Shown one piece after another: positions 9,795 through 20,543 of a DNA stretch of 28,917 nucleotides. The position numbers were made by a program, and so were the translations under genes. The stretch covers positions 1 through 28,917 of the forward strand of contig JAWQRN010000493.1 of the NCBI GenBank assembly GCA_033557685.1. The letters run 5' to 3'. Origin of the DNA: Sperchopsis tessellata. Its lineage: Eukaryota; Arthropoda; Insecta; Coleoptera; Hydrophilidae. The stretch's first letter is position 1, and every line of letters starts with the position of its first letter. Under the pieces are notes generated by a model. It was not told where the DNA came from and ran no database searches. It saw nothing but the letters and a program-made list of their open reading frames with translations.

Positions 9795-10031
9795 GTAGTT
9801 ATTAAAACACCTATTCACAGAAATGGCCTAGCACGTCCTATTTGCGAGTACCTGTTTGTCTATTATATCATAGGATTATTGAAATTATTTGTACATGGCT
9901 TTAGACAATGTAAGAAGTATTACCACGAGAGGTAGCCGGGGTATATCCAAAGTATTCTACGAACCTTTAAGGGCACTTGTATGTTTCTCTAAAGTTTAGT
10001 TTGTTTCTGTTTCGTGTACAGTACAGTACAA

Positions 10032-11660
10032 ATGGCAAGCTCGAGTCAAAAATCCAGTGGATAAGTTCTGGTATATATGTGGACGATTTATTTTAAAGTC
10101 ACAGGCTAGATCTATATCCGAGGAAGTCAAAAAAGTATATCTTTTATATTTTAAGTGCCAAATTGGAGATAAAATAAAAGTTGGGACTCTCGTGTTTGCT
10201 GTGTGAGTTTTTACGTAAATTTAGTGCAGTGGATGCATCGCAAGAAAAATTCTATGCCATTTGCTGTTCCTATGGTGTGGAGAGAATCTACTGAACATAT
10301 GAATGATTGCTACTTCTGTATCACTAAAACGGAAGGGTATTCAAAAAAGCAAACGGATACCATTGAGTATGCAAATTTGCCTTCTGCACTAAGTCCAGTT
10401 CCTCAAAGCCTGGAATTACCCGTGCCGATTGCACCTTCAAACTTGGACAACGTTATGTTTCCCGGTAATTCTAATTCTTCATCAGGATCAGTGACCCAAC
10501 ATTTTTACCAACTACCAGTGATCCTCACTTAATAACTCTAAAAGAATTAAATGATATGGTACGTGACCTGGGTTTGTCAAAACAAAAGTGGAAGTGGAAC
10601 CTGTTAGATAAAAATGCAAGTGTTTCACCAAAAACGGAATATAACATATTCAAGTTTTTATAAAATGGAAGGATCGCTGTGTGTCTTATGAAATTGATGG
10701 TTTAATGAAAGAGCTTCATATGGCGCATGTACCTTCCGAGTGGCGTATTTTTTTAGATTCGTCGAAATACAGCCTAAAAGTGGTCTTGCTTCATAATGGA
10801 AACAAAAAAAACATCTATTCGTTTAGCCCATTCAGTGACAATGAAAGAAAACTATGATAACTTAGCTACCATACTAAATCAAGTAAATATGAACAGCATC
10901 AGTGGGATATTTGTGGAGAAGTGATAGGTATATTGCTAGGGCTTCAAGGGGGTTTTGCAAAGTATTGTTATTTTTTTGTGTCTATGGGACAGTCGGGCAA
11001 AAAAAAACATTTCATTAAGAAATATTGGCTTCATAGAACTTCTTTTGAACCAGGTACTTCAAACATAATAAGCCCCCCTTTTTAACCCAAAAAATTGCTT
11101 CTGCCGCCTCTCGATATTAAGCTTAGACTAATGAAAAACTTTGTTAATAAGGTTATGGACAAAAAAAGGTAATGGTATCAAGTACCTAAAAGAAATATTT
11201 CCTCAGTTAGGTGATGCAAAACTAAAAGAAGTCATGTTTATTGGACCTTAAATAAGGAAACTTTTAAGTGATTTCCTTTTCAAGAAAAATTAAATGACAA
11301 GGAATTGACAGCTTAGAACTGTTTTGTAAGTGTAGTGAAAGGAGTTCTGGGTAACAAGAAAGATGAGATCTATGAAACCCTCATAGATGAACTCTTAAAA
11401 GCCTATGAACTACTACGATGTCGCATGTCCGTAAAAATGCATTTTTTTGCACTCGCATTTGGATTTTTTTCCGGAAATTTGGGTGCAGTAAGTGACGTAC
11501 AAGGAGAGAGATTTCACCAGGACATCAGGGCAATGGAAACACGATACCAGGGACGCTGAAATCCATCTATGCTGGGCGATTACTGCTGGTTTTTTTAAAT
11601 GGATGATTGTAGTGAACAGAAGAGAGAAATGTGAAAAATGTCGTTGCTTAGATTTAATAT
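10032..11660 (+). pseudogene. Decayed copy of a widespread unnamed multicopy invertebrate gene family
   Basis: A protein of roughly 500 residues can be followed from a likely ATG at 10032 to about 11660 across several frameshifts and stops. Landmarks in order are MASSSQKSS and YICGRFILKSQARS; MPFAVPMVWRES then NDCYFCITK (a CxxC-type zinc-binding start); LPSALSPVPQSLELPVP; ITLKELNDMVRDLGLSKQK; VPSEWRIFLDSSKYSLKVVL with LLHNGNK; ICGEVIGILLGLQGGFAKYC; LPPLDIKLRLMKNFV; YLKEIFPQLGDAKLKEVMF; and SDVQGERFHQDIRAMETRY. I recognise this order from a large family of uncharacterised proteins repeated in many insect and cnidarian genomes. Its function is unknown to me, but its copy number suggests a transposable element or transposon-derived gene. 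No introns are evident, and this copy is not translatable. Confidence 0.75.
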
Positions 11661-12799
11661 GTTTTACATGTTTATATTAAATATACATTGGATTGCAAAA
11701 ATATATCGTCTTTTTTTATCCGACCATAAACCCCTGTAACAAAAAAAAACTGTACGTGTAACAGTATTTAGCATATCAGTTTCAGATTTAGGACCACATA
11801 ATACTACACCTATTTTCATCAATGTTACTTCAAAAAAGTTTAAATTTGTTGACCAGTGATTTCTTGTTTGAGGTTTTATCCTGGCACATAATGTGCATCC
11901 TAACGTGCATTTTTTCACTTACATCAGTTGGTTTTTAACACAGGCTTGACAAGGTCACCATTTTATAACTTACAACTGTTTTGCTTGCTCTGTAGGGGTC
12001 ATTATGGTTTTGATTAATTTTATTGTTTTGTTAGTGATTTATGCCGTTTTCTGCAGTGATTTTTGTTGTTTTATCAACCAACTAAATAAGTTTCTGCCTG
12101 GCCTTCTGCTTTTAAAGTTGCTTCCTTTCTTTGACTCGTTGCTTTGTTGATTTGCCTCATGATAGGTGCCTTTTTTGTGTTGATTGAATTGTTAATTCAT
12201 TCATACATTATTTTACCTCTTTTCTTTGTATACCTTAAAAGAAAGTCAGAGTTTAAGCGTCTAAAATGTCGGTAATGTTAAAAGAGACATACCATTTAAA
12301 TAATACTAGCATCAAATTATATTGTGTGCTTTCTTTTCACTGGCCATTATCCCTTAAAGGAGTGAACAAATTCAAGTTTTTTCTGTTAATTAACTTGATG
12401 CTCTCAGTGATAAAAAGGAGTTTCGTTCCGTCATAAAACTAAATTTATTCTTGGTGAGTACGTACTGTCGTTAAAAACGGTTTATACATGTATTTCCGAC
12501 TTTAAACGGGGTCTAATGAGCTTTGACGACTTACAGCCGACGCCAAAATTTGGCTAGTGACGCACAAAAAAAATGGAAGGAAAAAGTATCACCCTGTATA
12601 TAATTTTCAGTAAAAATATTACATTGGGAAAACTTATTAAAACTATATCTATGATCAAAATGTAATGCAACTATGCATATTATTTCTATGTATGTTTATT
12701 TTTTCGCATTATTTTGAGATGTTCTGTACATTTTTAAGATTGAGACGCGCTGTATAATATGACCTATGGTAGGTTTAATATATTAAAATGCGTAAACCA
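11661..12799. other. Gene-free interval
   Basis: I recognise no coding sequence. Poly-T/poly-A runs near 11708 and 11742 border the preceding relic and could be remains of its 3' end. Near 12590-12604 the plus strand reads TATCACCCTGTATATA; the reverse complement (TATATACAGGGTGATA) resembles a terminal motif common to many insect repeats, so an unidentified element may end here. Confidence 0.4.
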
Positions 12800-12809
12800 A
12801 GGCCTGCAA

Positions 12810-13310
12810 TTATTGTATATGCATATCACATTTCTTCAATAAGTATATTCGATTCACATTTCCCCACGCTATAGAACAGGGAATGATAAGCCACCAGACA
12901 GAATGTCGGTCCACGCAATGCATCACTCTTCTTATCACGTGTAGATAATATTCGTACCTAGGTAGGCACGAGTCAATATACACTCACAGGAATTTATTTT
13001 AATTCAGTTCTACACGTGTTTCGCTAGAGAAGCCGAAAACCTTAGTTTTGTCTGCATTGGACTTTTACTCATTAGCATGGAACCATTGATCTGTCTCATT
13101 GCAGAAATACCCTGCAAAGAGAAATTTCCGTCTCTCTGGGGTAAGCAAATAAAACTTGTCAAAGAAAGCGCATCCGCATTCATTAATTGATTTTAAAAAG
13201 TAGTGTCACCAAGATACTACCCAGTGGAACATCCTTTGCAAATATTATAAGCAGAATTATATTCTGCAACTTGCTTTCTTTCTTCTATCCAGAAGCTTTA
13301 AGGACACTCC
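12810..13310 (-). pseudogene. LINE-B reverse transcriptase, C-terminal half
   Basis: RT motif B lies at about 13233-13180 on the minus strand: VPLGSILVTLLFKIN. Just before it, LDRRK and QVAEYNSAYNICK (two frames) match the spacer ahead of motif B. Motif C (FADD) should follow near 13170 but is not readable. Downstream, WFHANE (about 13083), NADKTKVFGFSS (about 13060-13025), NKFL.VYIDS (about 12995-12968) and IAWGNVNRIYLLKK (about 12872-12830) are the thumb and post-thumb blocks of LINE RTs. Stops and missing pieces interrupt it. The motif order makes the assignment firm although every block is eroded. Confidence 0.78.
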
Positions 13311-13479
13311 CCTCACTCTGTATGTATTTATGTTTAGTTAATTATTTCTAAAAGAGCATCTATCGTGATATTTATTTTTAAATGAAATGGACTTATCAAG
13401 TATGTCTATGTTTGCTTTTGTTTTAATTCTCTTTATAACATCACAATTATTGTTTGCTACGACTAGCAAGAAGAAAATC

Positions 13480-13935
13480 GAGTTATTAGTTTGTGGTTTT
13501 TGGATTTCCGCCCAAATTATAAATACAATAGCAAGTTAGTGGATTGACCAGCATCAAGCACGCGCGATTCGCGGCAAGTAATCATTGTAAAAATAATATC
13601 TCCACTATTCTCGTGCAAAAACTGACTTCTCATGAAAGCTGAGCAGACTTTGTTTTTAACTTTAAAGTTCAATATAAAAATCTCCCATCACTATTACCTT
13701 GATATTAAAATATATTGTAGCATTCAGCACTTTGTACATGATCTCAAAAATCCATATAAATCACCTTTATGAGATCTGTATACGGATGCAAGGGCAAAAT
13801 CTAAATAGAAAATTCCAACCGCAAATAATTCAGGAATCTCCTGGCTGTTTATATTTACATTTTCTAAAATCGTTGACCCAAAATCGGTACTCAAAGCCAA
13901 CTCAGGCGTGTCATCCTTCAAGTCGATAACTGCAA
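13480..13935 (-). pseudogene. LINE-B endonuclease remnant
   Basis: Reading 13921 to 13724 gives a 65-codon open frame containing INSQEIPELFAVGIF, LDFALASVYRSHKGDLYGF and a continuation YQGNSDGRF below 13724. YRS.KGD corresponds to the YRSPxG block, and the DGRF position corresponds to GDF, of LINE endonucleases (partly substituted). Further down (about 13545-13510), CIYNLGGNPKTTN corresponds to the CIDN block near the end of the domain, with Tyr replacing the Asp. This is a non-functional relic. The upstream half of the domain is not recognisable. Confidence 0.65.
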
Positions 13936-16279
13936 CTAGTGACTATAATAAAGGTGCAGAAAATGAACGCTCTTCTCGGAACTTCTAGCTTCCCTGTGCG
14001 CAATTTTGCTTGATTGTTAGTCTACACTTCAGTACGGTAATTTCCCAAAATTCGATGATTGATTTCCTTGGGCAGTTGTATAATTATTGTAGTCTATCAT
14101 AATCTTCTTATTGTCCTTCGTATGCAGATACACACTATGCTTAGTATATGCATTGTTCGCAATTACTTCATTCACTTGAACATAGCCACATGACAATTGT
14201 CGATTATTTCATAAATATTGGTATAAATTTCAAATGATAAGCTATTCAAGTCAATATGGGATCGCACAAATAATATTTGTGGAAGAAATCGCTTGTATGT
14301 CAGATTTAAATGTCAATATGCTTATAATTGTCATTAGCATTTGAACCAACACTCACTTAAGTTCTCTATATCACTATTAAAATCGATATTAGGTCTACAA
14401 ATTATATATATATATATATATATATACTTAACATGTAAGACATGTAATTTAGTATTCGAGAAATCAGATATTTGTATGAAAAAGAGGACAATATAGACAA
14501 TATGCTCAATCAAATTCCAAGGCAGGGGCTAAGGCATTATTTGTTGCTTCTGCGGGTCGTGCATGCCAAAACAAACTCGATCCGCATGAAGAATATGCGC
14601 TGGAAACGCACGGGTTACACTCGTACTACCGAAAATCAATTTACTCGTCGCGTCGTCAGGCGCATTGTTATCACCAGCGTCTGGACGCTCTAGTTCAAAC
14701 CAGGTCAGCGACTCAGAACAAAATGTACAACGCACTTTGTCTACAACTCATTAAAATTTCATCAATGATACATGCAACTGGAATGGCAAAGACTTAATTC
14801 TTATCTCTCTTGTGCAAATGTTACGTGTACTACCACAGTTACACCAATAAGATCCAGTCTAGAAAGTAATCTTATTTTAACGTTTGAATATGTTGTATGC
14901 AAAAATCGATTCTCTAGAAGTGACAAGCAAGGATGATAATATTCAACAATTGTATAATACATATACAAACTGTCGATATGAGATATACTTCAATCAAACG
15001 AGTTGTTATGGTTACATATCAAGTGATAATTCACCATATAAATTTGAATCCAAGATCGATAGGTACCAGTCTAGCGTGCAAATATCTTACGATATTGTAT
15101 ATTAGGAACATGTTTCTTCGTTTAATTAATGGAAATTGTTACAAGAAAAAATTTCAAATTTGGTTAAAATTATTTCTTAAATTATGGAATGATTTCGAGA
15201 CTTATTGTCTCACCTCATGGAACGGGGAACACTTGATGTTTAACATGAACCACTTTATTTATGGTATGGAATACACCTACTATGAAAAACATTTTCTTGA
15301 AATTGTTCTGCTACTCATCATGCCGGTAATTTTATGCATCCCATCGAGATTTGTTATTTAGCTCTTCTAATATTCGATGGATTAGTACCAAGCTAGTAAG
15401 CAATCTAGTTTGAGATTCTGAGGCTGCTTGCTTTTTATTATTAGGGATTTTTTTCTTGGTGATCGTCTTTTGGGAGTGACGTACAATTGTGTTTATTATA
15501 GGTAAATTAAGAAAACGAACACATACAAGAGACCAATTCTAGTTGGTACCGTGTATGCGGCAAATGTTGCAGCCTAGTCATTGGCGTCGGTGATTGTATA
15601 TAACAGCAGAATTAGGTTCACGTTAAATACAAAATATAGTTAATCAAAAACGTTAATTATATTGCAGTGATATAATAAGATAGTTATTAGATAACTAAAT
15701 AGTATGTAAAATCTAAGCAAAATAAACATACGAGTAAAATTAGAAAAAAAGTGATCACGATAATTAAATCTTATTGAATACAAGGGACCTGGTAAACTCC
15801 TTCGCTTTGTAGTGGAATGACATTTTTTACAGGGAGAATTTGAGGCATATTTTAAGTTGAAAAGAACACCTTTTTAAGTTAAAATTTTAATAGAATGCAT
15901 GTGATTTTCTGCGTCTAATACTTGGTAGACAATCAGTTGCTGTCACCTAGGAGTATTTTAGTCAGCGATTGGGTGCCTTAAACGTCTCTTTGACGGTTTC
16001 GTATCTGCCAAATTATAGTCATTGGCTAAATGCAGATGACTATACGCATCTCCTGGGAAAGTGGAGTTGTGTCAACTGGTTTAAAAACGAGAGAATTAAT
16101 TATAAACATTTTCTGAAGCATATGGTGCGGTCTAGCGAAGGCTAGGATAATCGGAACGTCCACTGGCGTATTTACTCTACAGTAATTTGGTAACATTGTC
16201 CCCCTCGTTAGTTCTGTTTTTCTCAAACAGGGACACCTGTCAACTCATGCTTGAATATAGTCTCAAGCATCCAGAGAAT
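13936..16279. other. AT-rich interval with unrecognised open frames
   Basis: No family was recognised. A stretch at about 14472-14735 is richer in G and C and has open frames on both strands (73 and 68 codons), with repeated CGTCGCGTCG-like bases. Open frames at 14884-15105 and 14933-15361 overlap in two frames and have biased but unplaceable content. The segment 15800-16279 lies just beyond the coding end of the minus-strand gypsy copy and could contain its 3' UTR or a decayed 3' LTR, but no matching 5' LTR was found near 18900-19200. Confidence 0.4.
14402..14427. repeat. (TA)n microsatellite
   Basis: An uninterrupted run of about 12 TA dinucleotides lies in an AT-rich background. Confidence 0.95.
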
Positions 16280-16640
16280 TGTCCTTCGCATCGGAATCCT
16301 TGAAAGTGAATTCTATAATATTTCAGACCACTTCCCAACACAGTTGGTTGAGTCTACAACCAAGTCTTGAAATGGCTAATTTATGGCAACCTTGCTATTG
16401 GGTAGCCTCTTGCAATGCACGAAGACATGACCATTCGTCCCGGTAGGTTATTATTATTAGGATATTCAGTTCATCAAATCGCTGGAATCGCGTACGAAAG
16501 TCCTTGGCAATACCCCGAGACATCTTCAAATCTGTTGCCACACAGTGCGCCTTCTTGCTATGTCACCTCGTTGAAATCTAGCTGATGACCTTCCCGAATC
16601 TCTAGGAAAGACTCGAACTCCTCCTCTTCGTCCCAGACTT
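16280..16640 (-). pseudogene. Gypsy polyprotein C-terminal extension / 3' region
   Basis: Beyond the GPY/F module, the coding signal continues weakly to about 16280, with a readable stretch ISRLGCRLNQLCWEVV near 16360-16320. The DNA of 16440-16290 matches 9470-9610 of gypsy copy 1 (for example TTAGCCATT.CA.GACTTG and GGGAAGT.GTC.GAAATATT). This proves that it belongs to the element rather than to the flank. The function of this extension is unknown. Confidence 0.65.
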
Positions 16641-17790
16641 TTCTACCCAACAATGGTCTTCTTCTCGGAAGCTGGTGTACGGGGCTAACCGATTGCAGTA
16701 TATAATTTTCGGGTTTCCTCTTATTGGTTTCTTGATTCGGTATATCATGTCGTTAGTTTACTTCACTACTTCATGTATTCCTTTCTAGGATGACTGAAGC
16801 TTGGAGCATAGACCTTTCCGTAGCTGTGAATTATATAGCCAGATTAGATTGTTTCCTTGAATCTTTTAGCGTTGGCTCGTATATCGTATCTCTCCTTCAA
16901 GATTGTGAACGTCGTCCTCCTTTCTTATTAGGTTGTGGACATACTTATCACCTGCTACATGTTTATCTGTCTGGTTGTCAAATATCAAGTCTCCAGGTAA
17001 TCTCATTTATCTTCCGAAAATCACTCTAGCTGGAGTTTGCTGATTCGTTTCGTTAACAGCTGATCGGTAGGCTATCATGAATATATGGATATACTGTTCC
17101 TAATGTCTTTGATGTGCGGACAAAATTTTGGATAGGTATCTGCCTATAGTTTGATTCATTTGCTCCACTAATCCATCACTGAAGATGAATTAGTGTAGTT
17201 CGTGTCTTCCTTTCCCAACTAGTTTGCAAGGTATTCTGGAACAACGCGGATTGAAACTTTCTTCCTTGGTCAGAGTGGAGTTCCAAAGGTACCTTAAATC
17301 TACTGAAGAACTCCCTTACCAACATTTATGTAACTGTCTTCCTGGTTCGGTAGGGCATATGTTTCAACCCATTTGCTGAAATAATCGATATCAACCAGTA
17401 TGTATTTGTTGCCAGTATCAGTCTCTGGGAATCGCCCAGCTATGTCTATAACAATTCTTTTGAAAGGGCTTCCTAGGTTATACTGCTTCATCGGAGCATT
17501 TCTCTTTCTTCTGGCACCATTAGTTGCTGTACAGGTAGTGCATCTCCGAGACCATTATTTGACGTCATTGTGGTAGTTAACCCAATATAATTGTTCACGA
17601 ATCTTCTCAATTGTTTTGCTTACGCCCAAATGGCTTTCAGAACTTCCATTGTGTAATTCTTCCAACATTTCTTGTTTTTTCTTTTTAGGCAGCTGAATGG
17701 TCTCTTTATCTTTTTTGTTATCTAAGGTCCTTTTTAACAATCCGTTTGCCATCTTTAATGAGTTCCACTGTACCCAGTACGTGTTCACTG
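16640..17790 (-). pseudogene. Gypsy integrase remnant (copy 2)
   Basis: The zinc-binding part is SESHLGVSKTIEKIREQLYW (17788-17555 frame), with CRRCTTC after an in-frame TAA. The core frame 17491-17300 contains the first catalytic Asp (IVIDIAGRFPETD, about 17446) and FSKWVETYALP. After a frameshift, LHSDQGRKFQSALF (about 17280-17235) supplies the second Asp, and SDGLVEQMN (about 17180-17160) supplies the catalytic Glu. All three catalytic acids are thus encoded, although in different frames. The tail has RSAVNETNQQTPARVIFGR (about 17063-17007), a WKGIHEV block equivalent to GPY/F, and IYRIKKPIRGNPKII with NRLAPYTSF (down to about 16660). It is more complete than copy 1. Confidence 0.88.
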
Positions 17791-17829
17791 CTTGGCTCTG
17801 GTCGGGCGATTTCTTCCCAAACTGGTCCT

Positions 17830-18180
17830 CTACCTTGCTGCTTCCAGATCAGAATTGGTCGTAGGCCTTGGTCTTCTTCTTGTGCACTTTTAACCTCGAC
17901 TGTTGTTTTTTCCTCAAGGCGTTGGACAGATAATCAGTTTTATTATGGATCTTACCTTTTCAGTGTTCGCTGGTAAAGTGATCCAGCCGCCTAGCAATCT
18001 CTTGATTCTTAGAGCTAAGAATCCATTGCATGATCTGTTCTAAGGAGGAATTGCCTTCCTTACAGGTACTTATGGAAGCGCTCTATAGCTTTGACAACGG
18101 CCAGAAATTTTCGCCTTGTTAGCTTTGAGAGAGTCTTGCTGAAATAACCAATTATTGTGATGAGGCCCAATGACTACTGG
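17830..18180 (-). pseudogene. Gypsy RNase H and connection region
   Basis: VIGYFSKTLSK (about 18160-18128), RKFLAVVKAIERFHKYL (about 18115-18065, one frame) and RQFLLRTDHAMDS (about 18060-18020) are the C-terminal RNase H blocks of gypsy elements, including the TDH triplet. GGWITLPANTEK corresponds to the next, shifted block, and the linker to the integrase follows. RNase H removes the RNA strand during reverse transcription. The early part of the domain is shortened, and frameshifts occur between nearly all blocks. Confidence 0.78.
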
Positions 18181-18184
18181 AAGG

Positions 18185-18600
18185 TTTCCCGTTTACCAAG
18201 ATGCAAACGCCTTGGATGCTGCTTAATTGCGGGGGCACTACCAGTATCGTTCTTGTTGAACCACATCGGTACGACCATAGTATTCCTCTCCGATGGCAAA
18301 TATGTATTGGAATTGCCTTGTTTTTTCTGTTGATGATAAATACTTTAGATTATCGGCAATACTTCTTTTAAATTTCCTTACATAATCTTGGATTATTATT
18401 TATGTGCTTTGCATCTTCTTCACATCGGGCGACTGAAACGACTGGTTCTAGAGGTCCCAATACTTTTATTTATTAAGATTTATAGGAAACTTGTTGGTGT
18501 TCAAGATATGATCTGGAATTACGTATTGGTATCTAACTAGGGTTTTTCCTACCAGAACTCCCTACTTGATTGGATTTTCCATACACGATTCAGCAAGATC
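18185..18600 (-). pseudogene. Gypsy protease-RT linker and RT entry, followed by deletion
   Basis: GVLVGKTLVRYQYV (about 18565-18520) and LNTNKFPINLNK continue the linker. KRSIADNLKYLSSTEK and EEYYGRTDVV (about 18375-18275) match the helical segment before RT. NDTGSAPAIKQHPRRLHLGK (one frame over, about 18260-18195) is the start of RT. Directly after it, the sequence jumps to RNase H. The fingers, palm and YxDD box are therefore absent, which implies loss of several hundred bases. The RT of this copy cannot have been functional after that deletion. Confidence 0.8.
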
Positions 18601-18606
18601 CAACCT

Positions 18607-18905
18607 TCAATCGCTCATTTCGTTTTCAGTCTTAGATTGGATTATTTGTTCGGTCATAGCCGGAATCGTGAAATTGTCTTTAAGTAAGAGGCACACACTG
18701 GTTGCCTTAGACCCAGGAAGGCCTTGATTTACTTTTGCATTTCCTATTTTCAGTAGCCTCTCCTTCATATCAATAACAGCTCCACGACGGTTCATAAAAT
18801 CCAACCCGAGGATTGCTTCATCAACTATATCCGCTACAATCATCTGTTGAACCATGGAATAGCAATAGCTGTTCGAACGTGAAGGTTTGTAACCTATTTA
18901 ATATA
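18607..18905 (-). pseudogene. Gypsy aspartic protease, C-terminal half
   Basis: Reading 18855 to 18607 gives 82 codons starting with QQMIVADIVDEAILGLDFMNRRGAVID (split here: QQMIVADIVDEA, then ILGLDFMNRRGAVID). The ILGLDF block is the second conserved strand of retroviral-type aspartic proteases. The catalytic D-T/S-G motif should lie about 60 residues earlier but is not found; sequence from 18905 outward no longer resembles the family, so the element is truncated there. The protease in living elements matures the Gag-Pol polyprotein. The C-terminal part of this frame (LKDNFTIPAMTEQII) is the usual linker leading to RT. Confidence 0.8.
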
Positions 18906-19230
18906 TTGCACCGTGGAGGAGGAATACCTGAACATACTAATATGAAAATGTATAAAATCTCGATTTCGATGTAACTAAACCAACCACAAAATCACACTAC
19001 ACACATCACAACACAACAAATAAACTAATTTTTTTTTTTAAAATACAAAACATGAATAGTACACATAAATTGTAAATTATAATGCCCTTTTTTAAAGAAA
19101 TAGAAATACCCGGCTTGGGTTTTTGAACCTGTAAAAATGAATAGATGCCGTATGGCTCCGGTTCGGCCATTTAAAAAAAACGGACACACACAAGTGAAAT
19201 GTAAAGACTATTTATATTAGGATTGTCGAC
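18906..19230. other. Interval without recognisable features
   Basis: AT-rich sequence with a T-run/A-run near 19030. No gypsy LTR or coding block was found, and nothing else is recognised. Confidence 0.5.
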
Positions 19231-19393
19231 GAATACCGGTTTTTCCGGTAACCGGTTTTCGTCACCACTGAAAACCACGGTTTGCAATTTCGAATGCAAA
19301 TACCGGTTTTGAAAACCGAGGTTATAAAAACCGACCGAAAACCGTGGTTTTGAAACCCGGTTATGAAAATCGACCGGAATCTGTTAATTTAAC
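19231..19393. repeat. Array of A-CCGG-TTTT / AAAACCG motifs
   Basis: At least eight variants of ACCGGTTTT and AAAACCG.GGTTTT are packed into about 160 bp, many overlapping as short palindromes. Similar dense subterminal arrays of a short palindrome are typical of DNA transposons such as hAT elements, where they bind transposase. A smaller set in direct orientation lies at 20872-20925, so the two may bracket one element of about 1.7 kb. Assignment to hAT is a guess from motif style. Confidence 0.55.
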
Positions 19394-19665
19394 TAAAAAT
19401 GTTAATTTATGCAGTACCAGGAACCATTTTCGTTCTCGTCATAAACCGATAATAATTAATAAGAACAATCAACCGTCAGTGACGAATTTTTTAAAATCGA
19501 GGTAAGTAACAAAATTTATAGACTGGCCAAACAATTGAGCAAGAAAAGAGAACTTTGTTAAAAAAATGATGCACGTATCATAATAAAACTTTAAGAAACA
19601 AAATATTAACAATTAATCACTTTCGTCTTCATTTGAACTTTAATTTGTATATTTATCAAAACTTC

Positions 19666-19858
19666 TTACCATATGAAAGTTATTTCCGGCTGGAAACCGT
19701 GTAGACGATTTGATAAGTGCCGACGTTTCGTGCAGTGAATTCATTCGTTGATGTAACATAACTCGCTTTGAAAATGTCCCTTGCATCAGTCGACGAAACG
19801 TCGGCACTTATCAGAACCTCTACACGGTTTCCACCCAGAAACAACTTTCATATGGTAA
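19666..19858. repeat. Palindromic unit A (193 bp), carries 59-bp deletion
   Basis: The unit is bounded by TTACCATATGAAAGTT and its reverse complement AACTTTCATATGGTAA. Inside are GGAAACCGTGTAGA, GATAAGTGCCGACGTTTCG and their inverted partners near the right end. The block that should pair with TTGATGTAACATAACTCGC..GTCCCTTGCA is missing between 19732 and 19733, so the palindrome is incomplete here. Confidence 0.88.
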
Positions 19859-20543
19859 GTACCTATTTAAAAGTAAAATAATGTTCTAAAATTTTGAAGG
19901 GATTTCTTTTTATTACATTATAAAATAGTTTTAAAATTTCATTTCAGCAACTAATTATAACTATAATAACTAAAACACTTTATTATACGACACTATTACT
20001 AGTTCAAATAGAAAACAATCTGTATAATTTAGTAACTATAAATATATTATTACAACAAAATTATTGGACCTACGCAAATGTCGCCAAAGACGATCTGTTC
20101 TTGAATATATTCTGAAAATGTGAATTAAAAAAAATTAATTTCGAATATTATACTCAAATTATTAAAACGTTATATTTTTTTTGAGAAGTGAATTTAAGGG
20201 ATACTAAACCGGACATAAACGTACACAATACAACGATACGATAATTATGACATGTTAAGTAAGTAAAATTAAGAACTATCATAGTTAACATATAAAACAT
20301 ATTGTTTATAGTAAATAATGTAGGTATAGCTGCCACACGACTTTCTTTTACAGAACAAGGAAAATAAATCTGATGTATAAAAAAACGTTGTAATGTTATC
20401 TAACGATATTTAAAAGAAACAAAAAGTTTTAGTTATTATAGTTATAATTAGTTGCTTAAATGAAATTTTAAAACTATTTTATAATGTATTAAAAGGAAAT
20501 CCCTTCAAAATTTTAGAACATTACTTTACTTTTAAATAGGTAC

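Larger units (their letters stand above)
12800..13935 (-). mobile_element. LINE-B: decayed non-LTR retrotransposon
   Basis: On the minus strand, endonuclease motifs (13935 down to about 13500) are followed by RT motifs (13310 down to 12800). The order and the motifs (YRS.KGD; CIYN; VPLGSIL; WFHANE; DKTKVF; YIDS; IAWGNVNRIY) are those of an APE-type LINE of the Jockey/CR1-like assemblage. The segment between the endonuclease end and RT motif B is much too short, so RT motif A was lost by deletion. The distance from YIDS to WGN is also shortened. The element is old, with stops in nearly every block. Confidence 0.8.
16280..18905 (-). mobile_element. Ty3/gypsy retrotransposon remnant (copy 2)
   Basis: On the minus strand the order is protease (from about 18905), the protease-RT linker, the first residues of RT, RNase H, and integrase with its C-terminal tail, ending near 16280. 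This PR-RT-RH-IN order defines Ty3/gypsy. The RT core is deleted near 18180. Gag and the protease active-site half are missing, and no LTR pair could be identified. The element is related to the plus-strand piece at 8762-9600. Both copies are dead, and they lie in opposite orientation about 7 kb apart. Confidence 0.88.

Noticed and set aside
14472..15361. Cluster of overlapping open frames as a possible host gene
   Set aside because: Frames overlap in more than one register, no domain is recognisable and no convincing splice structure links them; kept as an unresolved interval.
15800..16279. Possible gypsy 3' LTR
   Set aside because: No matching 5' LTR sequence was found near 18900-19230 or near gypsy copy 1, and no TG..CA ends could be fixed.
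16790..17029. 79-codon plus-strand open frame
   Set aside because: It is antisense to the C-terminal part of the gypsy integrase (copy 2), whose minus-strand reading has recognisable blocks.
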